From Pseudomonadota bacterium (GTDB lineage Bacteria > Pseudomonadota > Alphaproteobacteria > Rhizobiales > Pleomorphomonadaceae), in the NCBI GenBank assembly GCA_018262575.1, contig JAGSYU010000008.1, positions 1 to 46,493 of the forward strand: a stretch of 46,493 bases of DNA, in the 5' to 3' direction. The notes beneath the pieces were generated by a model. The model saw nothing but the letters and a program-made list of their open reading frames with translations. It had not been told where the DNA came from and did no database searches. How positions within the stretch are numbered: the first letter of the stretch is position 1; every line of letters starts with the position of its first letter. The position numbers were made by a program, and so were the translations under genes. Below, piece after piece: positions 38,936 to 45,737 of the stretch.

Positions 38936-39459
38936 TTTTCTTCCCTTTCGGAGCGTTCCGAACAACGATACCGAAGTGGCCCCGGCCAATGCCCCCTTCA
39001 AGAGTTGCGGAAGACTTTTTTGGAAGGGAACCTGGAACCGTCCTGATCTTGCAGGAAAAGGGTGCCGCATCGCGCCGGACGATTCGGCCGATTGGCGGCA
39101 AACCGATCCACCGTCCCACTCCGTCTGAAGCGACGCCGACGTCGGCGATTCGACGCTGGCACCGCCTTTGGTCGGCGCACGAGGTGCGTCAAGCACGTAA
39201 AAAAACGCAAAAAATGACTTTCAGACCGCCCGCGGCGCGATTTTCAAGCAGCAAAAACGCTAATATCTGTGGTAAGACTAGGAGTGGAGCGGTTCTGAAA
39301 TGCGGTCGGTCTGACGTGTCATTGCCCAGGCGATGATGCGATGTGCCGGGTAAAAGACGAATTCTGCGGTGGAATAGCTCTATAGAAACAAACTGGTTCG
39401 ATGCAGCGCTCCGCGGGCATCGGTCTGGAGCTATGTTTTGGCGGAGACGAGAAGACAGA
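38936..39459. other. Divergent upstream region of DUF2852 and the cold-shock gene
   Basis: 524 bp with no credible gene. The right part carries the structured leader at 39374-39434 and a TAATAT at 39261-39266 that could be a -10 for the cold-shock gene, though no good -35 is at standard spacing. A leader of about 190 nt would be in line with long cold-shock 5' UTRs. Confidence 0.5.
39374..39434 (+). ncRNA. Folded 5' leader of the cold-shock gene
   Basis: An outer 7-bp stem ATAGCTC (39374-39380) with GAGCTAT (39428-39434) encloses an inner hairpin CGATGC (39399-39404) with GCATCG (39417-39422), capped by CGC/GCG and a 3-base loop. The structure ends 25 bases before the ATG and just before the purine-rich GGCGGAGACGAGAAGACAG. 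It is a candidate temperature- or protein-responsive RNA element. Inferred from complementarity only. Confidence 0.55.
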
Positions 39460-40284
39460 ATGGGTAAGGGTAAGGATTTCCGCCCGCCGCGGCGGCGTGG
39501 TGGATTTGATGACGACGTTATGCCGTCGTTCGACATTCGTCCCGAGCGGCCGGCGCGCAGTTTTGGCGGCCCCTCGCCATATGACAGCGCTCCGCCGACC
39601 GGCCCGGTGGTTGAGGCAACGGTATCTTGGTTTAACCCGGAGAAGGGTTTCGGCTTCACCGCGCTCACTGACGGTTCAGGCGATGCCTTTCTGCACATCG
39701 GACAGCTGCAGGCGCTTGGTCGCGACAGCGTGCCGCCGGGCGCTACGCTGAAGGTCCAGGTGGCTCAGGGCGCCAAGGGCAAGCAGGTCGTCAAGGTGCT
39801 CGAGGTCGACGAAACGACCGCGACGCCGCAGGCACCGCGCGGCCCGCGTCCGGGTGGCTTCGGTGGTGGCGATCGCGGCGGCTTCGGCGGCGGTGATCGT
39901 GGCGGCTTCGGCGCTCCGCGTTCGGGCGGCTTCGGCGGTGGTGATCGCGGCGGCTTCGGCGGCGGTGATCGTGGCGGCTTCGGCGGCGGTGATCGTGGCG
40001 GCTTTGGTGGTGGCGATCGAGGTGGTTTCGGCGCTCCGCGCCCGCCGCGCCGGTCAGTCGACACGTCCCAGGCGACGCCGCTTGACGGCACCGTCAAGTG
40101 GTTCAACCCCGAAAAGGGTTTCGGCTTTGTGGCCGGCGAGGATGGTGGCAAGGACGTTTTCGTCCACATCTCGATCCTGCAGTCGGCCGGCATGGGTCCG
40201 TTGACTGACGGTCAGCGCGTCGCCATGAAGATCGTCGAGACCCCGAAGGGGCGCGAAGCGGTCGAGATCAGCCTGCTCGACTGA
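39460..40284 (+). CDS. Double cold-shock-domain protein with RGG-repeat linker
   Basis: A 274-residue RNA/DNA-binding protein. The first cold-shock domain is at about residues 50-116, with a variant RNP1 (VSWFNPEKGFGFTA) and a shortened RNP2 (DAFLHI). The second, at about 208-273, is canonical (GTVKWFNPEKGFGFVAGEDGGKDVFVHIS, read in parts). Between them residues 132-195 are eight 8-residue units in the order GGFGGGDR x2, GGFGAPRS, GGFGGGDR x4, GGFGAPRP, making six RGG motifs. The usual alphaproteobacterial two-domain cold-shock proteins lack such a linker as far as I recall. A strong terminator follows. Confidence 0.93.
   Translation: MGKGKDFRPPRRRGGFDDDVMPSFDIRPERPARSFGGPSPYDSAPPTGPVVEATVSWFNPEKGFGFTALTDGSGDAFLHIGQLQALGRDSVPPGATLKVQVAQGAKGKQVVKVLEVDETTATPQAPRGPRPGGFGGGDRGGFGGGDRGGFGAPRSGGFGGGDRGGFGGGDRGGFGGGDRGGFGGGDRGGFGAPRPPRRSVDTSQATPLDGTVKWFNPEKGFGFVAGEDGGKDVFVHISILQSAGMGPLTDGQRVAMKIVETPKGREAVEISLLD
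39853..40044 (+). repeat. Eight in-frame 24-bp repeats in the cold-shock gene
   Basis: The 192-bp tract encodes eight GGF-GGDR or GGF-APR units. The 24-bp units are nearly identical (for example GGCGGCTTCGGCGGCGGTGA), which makes slippage and copy-number change likely. Every change by one unit keeps the reading frame. Confidence 0.9.
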
Positions 40285-40310
40285 TCGCCGCGAACCTTGA
40301 CAATAGTTTT

Positions 40311-40350
40311 TCGGGCGGCGACACCCAGTCGCCGCCCGAGAGTTTGTTTT
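40311..40350 (+). terminator. Rho-independent terminator of the cold-shock gene
   Basis: Twelve-base arms TCGGGCGGCGAC (40311-40322) and GTCGCCGCCCGA (40328-40339) with a 5-base loop, followed by GAGTTTGTTTT. It lies 26 bp past the stop. Confidence 0.92.
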
Positions 40351-40449
40351 CTCGTGAAACTGATATTTTAGCGCAGATTTTCGATCTGCCGCCAAGCGGG
40401 GCAGTGGGCGCGCTTCGAGCCCACCACTCCTGCAAAGATCCCTCTGCCG

Positions 40450-40812
40450 TCACGGCATGCGCACGACGAACAGCTTGCGCGTCGTCTCCACGACCTCCCA
40501 GATACCTGAGAATCCCGGCCGCAGAATGAAGCTGTCGCCCGTTCTCAGCACGCGCGGCGCCTCCGTACCGGCCTCGTGCACGATGGAGATACCGGACAGG
40601 ATGGAGCAGAATTCCCATTCGTCATAGACGATGCGCCAAGCGCCCGGCGTCGATTCCCAGACGCCGGCATAGAGCTTCTCGGCGTCGCGCTCCTCCACCA
40701 GCCAGGTTCGGGTTCTCGGATTGCCCTTGATGATCCGGTCGGGATCAGGACCTCCGTCCTCCGGTTCAACGGCAGTGAGATCGAAGCCCAGGAACAATGC
40801 ATCGTCATCCAT
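40450..40812 (-). CDS. Cupin-domain protein (DUF861/EutQ-like)
   Basis: A 120-residue single-domain cupin. The end half contains the barrel pattern: YDEWEFCSILSGISIVHEAG, RVLRTGDSFILRPGFSGIWEVVE and TTRKLFVVRM. The WxxxxGAWRIVYDEWEFC block with ESTPGAWRI is typical of the DUF861 group (YlbA/EutQ-like). Its activity is unknown; small cupins of this kind bind sugars or amino-acid derivatives. It lies 51 bp downstream of the amidohydrolase on the same strand and probably shares its transcript. Confidence 0.82.
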   Translation of the reverse strand: MDDDALFLGFDLTAVEPEDGGPDPDRIIKGNPRTRTWLVEERDAEKLYAGVWESTPGAWRIVYDEWEFCSILSGISIVHEAGTEAPRVLRTGDSFILRPGFSGIWEVVETTRKLFVVRMP

Positions 40813-40863
40813 GGCAAACCTCTCCTTCTGCCGGCGACCGCGTAGGCCCGCCGCGTGCCCTTG

Positions 40864-41721
40864 TCAGCTGATCCCGTAAACGCGGGCGGCGTTGAGGTGG
40901 AACAGCTTCTCTCGCTCAGTCTGGCTCGCCGCCGCGACGAGGCGCTGCGTCGCCTCGACCCAATCCGCGAGCGAGGCGCACTGCGCCGACCATGGCCAGT
41001 CGCTTCCCCAGACGACGCGATCCCAGCCGAAGGTTTCAATGGTCGTCTCAACCACCGGCCGAAGGTCATCCACGGTCCATCCGTCGCCAACCGTGCCAAT
41101 GACACCCGACACCTTCGCAACGACGTTCGGCCGACGGGCGAGGTCAGCAAGCGCCGATTTCCAGGCCGCGAACAAGTCCGGCCGCGATGCCGAGCCGCCG
41201 CCGCAGTGATCGAGCACGAAGGCGACGCCGGGACAAGCGTCGACGAGTTCGGCGGCAATGCCAAGCTGATCGGCACGCACGCAGACGTCGAAGGTGAGGC
41301 CGGCGCCAGCGAGTCGGCGAACGTTGTCGCGGAAAACCAGCGTTCGCGAAACGTCATCGGGCACCACGTGCAGGATGCGGCGGAACCCCCGCACAAAGGA
41401 ATCGGCGCAGGCGCGATCGACTTGCGCGGGGAATGTCGCGTCCTCCGGCCGTCCATTTGAGACGGCAGCGCGGATACGGCGGGCAGGATCGCCTGCAAGG
41501 CCGCGGACGAGCTCGGTTTCGCGATCGATATCGGCCGCACCGACATCGACCTCCATGTGCAGGCAGTCGGTGACGCCAAGCGGATGCGCCTTGGCGGCGT
41601 AGAGCTCGTAGGTCCAATCCTGCGCGGCGAGGGCCGGCTCGCTCCCGAGCCAGGCGTAGGCCAGCCTATCCCGATAGATGAGATGCAAATGCGTGTCGAT
41701 CAGGCGCGTTGGAACGCTCAT
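40864..41721 (-). CDS. Amidohydrolase-2 family lactonase-like hydrolase
   Basis: A 285-residue metal-dependent TIM-barrel hydrolase of the COG3618 group, which includes L-fuconolactonase and L-rhamnonolactonase. The metal motif DTHLHL is at residues 9-14, FVLDHCGGG in the middle, VVAKVSGVIG, and the late acidic ligand in VVWGSDWPWS. Next to an FAH-family hydrolase and a sugar ABC system it probably opens a sugar-acid lactone. A related role on a pyrone or amide cannot be excluded. It is divergent from the FAH gene with a 185-bp gap. Confidence 0.82.
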   Translation of the reverse strand: MSVPTRLIDTHLHLIYRDRLAYAWLGSEPALAAQDWTYELYAAKAHPLGVTDCLHMEVDVGAADIDRETELVRGLAGDPARRIRAAVSNGRPEDATFPAQVDRACADSFVRGFRRILHVVPDDVSRTLVFRDNVRRLAGAGLTFDVCVRADQLGIAAELVDACPGVAFVLDHCGGGSASRPDLFAAWKSALADLARRPNVVAKVSGVIGTVGDGWTVDDLRPVVETTIETFGWDRVVWGSDWPWSAQCASLADWVEATQRLVAAASQTEREKLFHLNAARVYGIS

Positions 41722-41775
41722 TGGGGGCCTCGGGCAGGCAGAGGGCCTTGGCTGGCTGTTGCGGGAGAGTAGAGG

Positions 41776-41798
41776 AAAAAAGCGGGGTCAGGACCCCG
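41776..41798 (-). terminator. Intrinsic terminator upstream of the amidohydrolase gene
   Basis: On the minus strand CGGGGTC (41783-41789) pairs with GACCCCG (41792-41798) around a 2-base centre, then one C and six T (41781-41776). It lies 55 bp before the amidohydrolase ATG and points into that gene. Confidence 0.7.
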
Positions 41799-41906
41799 AC
41801 GAAGGTTGCAGAGCGCCGCCGGCCGTCGGACGGGTGTTTGTCACCTTCCCGGCGTCGCCATCCTGCGATAGAAGCGGAGACCCTTTGTTTTTCCGGGACG
41901 ATCCTC

Positions 41907-42749
41907 ATGAAGCTCATTCGCCACGGCGCTGTCGGCGCCGAAAAGCCGGGTCTCGTTGACGCCGCCGGTCGCTATCGCGATCTCTCCGGCCATGTCGCCG
42001 ATCTTTCTGGCGCTGCGCTGTCGAAGGCATCGTTCGCCGCGCTTGCCGCCATCCCTCCGGCGAGCCTGCCCCTGGTCCCCGAGGGCACTCGCCTCGGCGC
42101 GCCCGTGGCCGGCACACGCAACTTCATCGCCGTCGGCTTGAACTATGCCGACCACGCTGCCGAGACCGGCGGCACGGTGCCTCGCGAGCCTCTGCTGTTC
42201 AGCAAGGCACCCAACTGCATCGTCGGGCCCAATGACGACATCCTGATCCCGCCGGGCGCCACCAAGCTCGACTGGGAGGTGGAACTGGCCATCGTCATCG
42301 GCGAGAGCGCCTGGCAGGTCGAGGAAGCCGACGCCTTCAACCATGTGGCTGGCTTTGTGCTCTGCAACGACGTCTCCGAGCGCGCCTTCCAGATGGAAGG
42401 TACGGGCCAATGGCTGAAGGGCAAGAGCGCCCCCACCTTCGGCCCGCTCGGCCCCTGGCTGGTGACGCCCGACGAGATCGCCGACGTTCAGGCACTGGCC
42501 ATGGAACTCGACCTCAACGGTGCGCCGCGACAGCGCGGCAATACCGCCACCATGGTATTCGGCGCCCGGACACTGGTGTCCTACATATCGCGGTTCGTCC
42601 GCCTCGATCCGGGCGACGTCATCACGACCGGCACGCCGCCGGGCGTCGGCATGGGCCGCAAGCCACCAGAATTCCTGAGGGCGGGCGACGTGCTGCGTCT
42701 GTCGGTCGAAGGACTCGGTGAGCAGCGCCAGGTGGTGGCTGCGTCCTGA
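41907..42749 (+). CDS. Fumarylacetoacetate-hydrolase (FAH) family protein
   Basis: A 280-residue member of the FAH superfamily. Substrate-side residues are in GLNYADHAAETG; the metal ligands are expected in DWEVELAIVIG and CNDVSERAFQ; and ITTGTPPGVGMGRKPPEFLRAGD is the conserved C-terminal loop. Close families are 2,4-diketo-3-deoxy-L-fuconate hydrolase and ureidoglycolate lyase-like enzymes. With a COG3618 lactonase beside it the first is the better guess. The ATG at 41907 fits the family start MKLIRHG. It converges on the GntR gene. Confidence 0.85.
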   Translation: MKLIRHGAVGAEKPGLVDAAGRYRDLSGHVADLSGAALSKASFAALAAIPPASLPLVPEGTRLGAPVAGTRNFIAVGLNYADHAAETGGTVPREPLLFSKAPNCIVGPNDDILIPPGATKLDWEVELAIVIGESAWQVEEADAFNHVAGFVLCNDVSERAFQMEGTGQWLKGKSAPTFGPLGPWLVTPDEIADVQALAMELDLNGAPRQRGNTATMVFGARTLVSYISRFVRLDPGDVITTGTPPGVGMGRKPPEFLRAGDVLRLSVEGLGEQRQVVAAS

Positions 42750-42753
42750 GCGA

Positions 42754-42784
42754 CGCCGGCCGGATCCTCTAGATCCCTCCGGCG
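42754..42784. terminator. Bidirectional hairpin between FAH and GntR genes
   Basis: Arms CGCCGG/CCGGCG (42754-42759 with 42779-42784) and GGATC/GATCC (42762-42766 with 42772-42776) with a 5-base loop. The gntR stop codon (42771-42769) lies inside the loop. It probably stops transcripts from both sides. Confidence 0.65.
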
Positions 42785-43665
42785 GTTGGTGACAGCGACT
42801 GCATCAGTGACAAGCGCGCCGACGAAAGATGTCGCCGGCAGGCGGCCTCGACCGCTTCCGGCCGGTGCGTTTTCAGTGCCTCGATGTAGTCGAGATGCTC
42901 GAGGATCGCCTTGCCGTTGCGCTCGCGGGCATTCGCCTTGTTCCACTGGTAGTGGTAGTGGAAGACGATGGCGATGATGTCGTAGAAGTCGATGATGAAG
43001 CGGTTGCCCGAGGCCTGCTGGATCAGCCGGTGCAGGCGGTCGTCGAGCTCGGAGAATTCGAGATAGCGGCGATCGATGTCGGCCAGCACCTCGACATGGG
43101 CGCGGCGCAACGACTCGAGTTCGGTCCAGGCAGCATCGTCGGATGGCAGGCCAGCGAAGGCGACGGCCGATTTCAGCTCGAACATCTCGCGCACGTCGGT
43201 CAATTCCTCGGCGAACTGGCGGGTGAATCCCTTCAGCACCCAATGGCTGTTCGGTCGTTTGTCGATGAGGCCGAAGCGGCTGAAGCGGATCAGGAATTCG
43301 CGCACGGAGGTCGTGCCGACGCCGATTTCTCGGGCCAGCTCCAACTCGTTGATCTGCATGCCCGGTTCAGCGCCCCCCATCAGGATGCGCTTCATGAACG
43401 TGCGCTCGATCACCTCCGACAGCGAACTGGTCTCGTGCTCGGGGAAGAAATCGGCCTTGGTCGGCGAGCGCTGCACCGCCTTGGAGCGCTTGTTCCACTC
43501 AATGAGGCTGGCCTCGACCATCTGCGAGAGGATGGAGCGCACCGTCGTTCGAGACACGCCAAGCAGAGTGCAGAGTTCCGGCTCGGAGGGCAGACTCTCG
43601 CCCACAACCAACAGTCGCAGACACCTGTTGTAGGCGTCCTTGAAAACGGTATTCTGCTTCGGCAT
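42769..43665 (-). CDS. GntR-family regulator with tandem winged-helix domains and FCD
   Basis: A 298-residue regulator. Residues 1-65 look like one GntR winged helix (ESLPSEPELCTLLGVSRTTVRSIL). Residues 80-150 hold a second (GMQINELELAREIGVGTTSVREFLIRF), followed by the all-helical FCD ligand domain (DVREMFELKSAVAFAG, then ELDDRLHRLIQQASGNRFI and HLDYIEALKTHR). FCD domains usually bind a carboxylate and a metal. The ATG at 43665 has GAGGTG upstream. It sits between the FAH gene and an 885-bp region that leads to the ABC importer, so it probably controls both. Confidence 0.88.
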   Translation of the reverse strand: MPKQNTVFKDAYNRCLRLLVVGESLPSEPELCTLLGVSRTTVRSILSQMVEASLIEWNKRSKAVQRSPTKADFFPEHETSSLSEVIERTFMKRILMGGAEPGMQINELELAREIGVGTTSVREFLIRFSRFGLIDKRPNSHWVLKGFTRQFAEELTDVREMFELKSAVAFAGLPSDDAAWTELESLRRAHVEVLADIDRRYLEFSELDDRLHRLIQQASGNRFIIDFYDIIAIVFHYHYQWNKANARERNGKAILEHLDYIEALKTHRPEAVEAACRRHLSSARLSLMQSLSPTAGGI

Positions 43666-44229
43666 GTTCACCTCGTTTCCGGCCGTGTTCGCCGGCTGCG
43701 GAAGAGCGGGACCGACCCGGCGGTCTCGCCCAGCCCCTTTGTTTTCACGCCGCCACTCGGCAGGAAAGTCCGCAACTTTCCGAGTTGGCCTGCGGAGGCG
43801 CCTGCCAGCCAAAACGGTGTGCCGCTTGCCTCACACGCCTCGTTCCACCACCGTCCAGGATTCCGGCTTGTGTCAGGCTGATGTACCGAAGGAGGCGACC
43901 ACTGCAAGCGTGGCTCGCTATACTGCATATTATCGACAAAGAACATCAAGCGAAACGGGTCTTTGGCATTGGGACTGAGGGCGGTCGCCGCCGCGGTATC
44001 GTTTTGGCGCCCGTCGGCCGGTCAACAGTCTCCCTTATCGCAGTTCACCGTCCTGTAGCCGCGCCACCGCGCTAGGCCCCATCGTGCTGAGCTTTGATGG
44101 GATGCCTCCGATCAAGGCTGCACAACGCGGCGCATACATTTCTTTTCCTGCAGTATATGTAACGTATATTCTATACGGCCTATTGGCCAAAAGTCGACCT
44201 TCGTTTACAACCCGTTGATATATATATGT

Positions 44230-44246
44230 ATGTCATGTATTGACAT
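44230..44246 (+). promoter_or_regulatory. Dyad overlapping a -35-like TTGACA
   Basis: ATGTCA (44230-44235) and TGACAT (44241-44246) flank 5 bases. TTGACA at 44240-44245 is a perfect -35 word, so a bound protein would block it. A clear -10 at standard spacing is not seen. It lies about 305 bp before the importer gene. Confidence 0.4.
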
Positions 44247-44471
44247 GATGTGAAACGTTCTGAGAATTGGAAAACACGGAGGATGGACCGGGGATCGAAA
44301 CAAGTTCGTTTCGTTTTTCCGTAAAATGTTGTAAGACCTTGCTATCCGGCTCCCATAGTCGGCGGCGTTTGGGGAAATGCAGGGCGATGTCGACCAAAGG
44401 GTCGGTCGCCCTCCGGCCTGCGGGCCTTGCGCTAGTTGGGAGTTTCGGCTAATTGTCGCCTGTCGCTGTTT

Positions 44472-44483
44472 TTTATCGATAAA
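44472..44483. promoter_or_regulatory. Perfect 12-bp palindrome near the importer start
   Basis: TTTATCGATAAA, about 70 bp before the binding-protein ATG. The length and symmetry fit a small operator for a helix-turn-helix dimer. Confidence 0.4.
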
Positions 44484-44550
44484 GTCCGATGGCTGAGGAG
44501 CATGGATCGGACATTGTCGGAGGCGACGCTGATCTCGGGAGGATCACACC

Positions 44551-45537
44551 ATGAAAGCTGTTGGCATTACCCGTCGCACGCTCGTTGCGCTGGCCGGCGC
44601 CGTCGCGCTGTCGGCCGTCGCCCCGGTTGCCGCCCAGGCCGAAGAGTACACCATTCCGATCATCGTCAAGGACACCACGTCCTTCTACTGGCAGATCGTG
44701 CTGGCTGGCGCCCGCGCCGCTGGCAAGGATCTCGGGGTGACAGTAAACGAGCTCGGTGCCCAGTCCGAGGCTGACATCAACGGCCAGATCTCGATCATCG
44801 AGAACGCCGTTTCCTCGGGCGCCAACGCCATCGTGGTGGCGCCGACCGAATTCAAGGCACTCGGCAAGCCGATCGACGAGGCCGCAAAGTCCGTGCCGAT
44901 CATTGGCATCGACTCCGGCGCCGATTCCAAGGCCTTCACGTCCTTCCTGACCACTGACAACGTCCAAGGCGGCCGCATTGCCGCCGACGGCCTCGCCGCC
45001 GCCATCGGCGCCGCCAATGGAGGCAAGGTGGAAGGCGATATCGCCCTGATCACCAACCTGCCGGGCGCCGGCTCGCTCGAACAGCGCGCCCAGGGCTTCA
45101 AGGAGCAGCTGGCCGCCAAGTATCCCGGGCTCAAGCTGGTCGCCGACAAAGTCGGCGACGGTCAGGCAACCACCGCGCTCAACATCATGACCGATCTGTT
45201 GACCGCCAATCCGGATCTCAAGGGCGTCTTCGCGTCGAACCTGATCGCCGCCCAGGGTGCCGGCCAGGCGATCGCCGAAAACAAGCTGGGCGACAAGGTG
45301 GCGTTGATCGGCTTCGACAACGACGACAAGCTGGTCGGCTTCCTGAAGGACGGCGTGATCGACGCGCTTGTGGTGCAGGACCCGTATCGCATGGGTTACG
45401 ACGGGATCAAGACGGCGCTTGCCGCCGCCAAGAAGGAGAAGGTCGAGGCGTTTGTCGACACCGGCGCCAACTTGGTGACCACGGCGAACATGAACGAGCC
45501 GCGCGCCCAGGAACTGCTGAACCCCAAGGTAAAGTAG
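44551..45537 (+). CDS. Ribose-type ABC importer, periplasmic binding protein
   Basis: A 328-residue sugar-binding protein of the RbsB family (periplasmic binding protein type I fold). The signal peptide covers about residues 1-30 (ITRRTLVALAGAVALSAVAP...AQA), with a twin-arginine-like RR that leaves Sec or Tat export open. The mature protein has the usual two-lobe pattern: TSFYWQIVLAGARAAGKDLG, NGQISIIENAVSSGANAIVVAP, FASNLIAAQGAGQAI and LIGFDNDD. GGGAGG lies 9 bases before the ATG. The ligand is not predictable, but the lactonase/FAH neighbours point to a sugar or sugar acid. Confidence 0.92.
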   Translation: MKAVGITRRTLVALAGAVALSAVAPVAAQAEEYTIPIIVKDTTSFYWQIVLAGARAAGKDLGVTVNELGAQSEADINGQISIIENAVSSGANAIVVAPTEFKALGKPIDEAAKSVPIIGIDSGADSKAFTSFLTTDNVQGGRIAADGLAAAIGAANGGKVEGDIALITNLPGAGSLEQRAQGFKEQLAAKYPGLKLVADKVGDGQATTALNIMTDLLTANPDLKGVFASNLIAAQGAGQAIAENKLGDKVALIGFDNDDKLVGFLKDGVIDALVVQDPYRMGYDGIKTALAAAKKEKVEAFVDTGANLVTTANMNEPRAQELLNPKVK

Positions 45538-45550
45538 GCAAGGCTTCGGC

Positions 45551-45581
45551 GTCCGGACGGTCCTGAAGCGACCGTCCGGAC
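45551..45581 (+). repeat. 12-bp-stem hairpin after the binding-protein gene
   Basis: Perfect arms GTCCGGACGGTC (45551-45562) and GACCGTCCGGAC (45570-45581) with a 7-base loop and no T-run. Hairpins of this kind protect the highly expressed binding-protein mRNA from 3' decay. Confidence 0.6.
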
Positions 45582-45595
45582 AGCCACAGGCATTG

Positions 45596-45628
45596 CGCCG
45601 GATCCCTCCAGATCCGGCGTCTTTCTCC
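45596..45628 (+). terminator. Second hairpin before the ATPase gene
   Basis: Perfect nine-base arms CGCCGGATC (45596-45604) and GATCCGGCG (45611-45619) with a 6-base loop, followed by TCTTTCTCC. It is a probable partial terminator that lowers expression of the downstream ATPase relative to the binding protein. Confidence 0.6.
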
Positions 45629-45737
45629 ATGCCGAGCCGGGCTGCGGCCCGCGCCGCCGGCACCGGCTAGCGCCGGGACTCGCGGCCGGAATCGCGGCGA
45701 TTGCACGGCTTGCATCTCAAACTGACGCGGGTTGATC

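Larger units (their letters stand above)
43666..44550. promoter_or_regulatory. 885-bp control region between gntR and the ABC importer
   Basis: No credible gene. The part from about 44130 to 44260 is clearly AT-rich. It holds an inverted pair TATACTGCA (43919-43927) and TGCAGTATA (44149-44157), the direct repeat GTATAT spaced by 11 bp near 44153-44169, the dyad at 44230-44246, and the perfect 12-bp palindrome TTTATCGATAAA at 44472-44483. These look like operators for a dimeric regulator. Confidence 0.6.

Noticed and set aside
39853-40044. CRISPR-like array
   Set aside because: The repeats are contiguous without spacers, in frame, and code for the glycine-rich linker of an intact protein.
43668-43949. 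Small gene upstream of gntR (minus strand)
   Set aside because: The frame overlaps the gntR start region and control sequence, lacks a ribosome site and has no recognisable domain.
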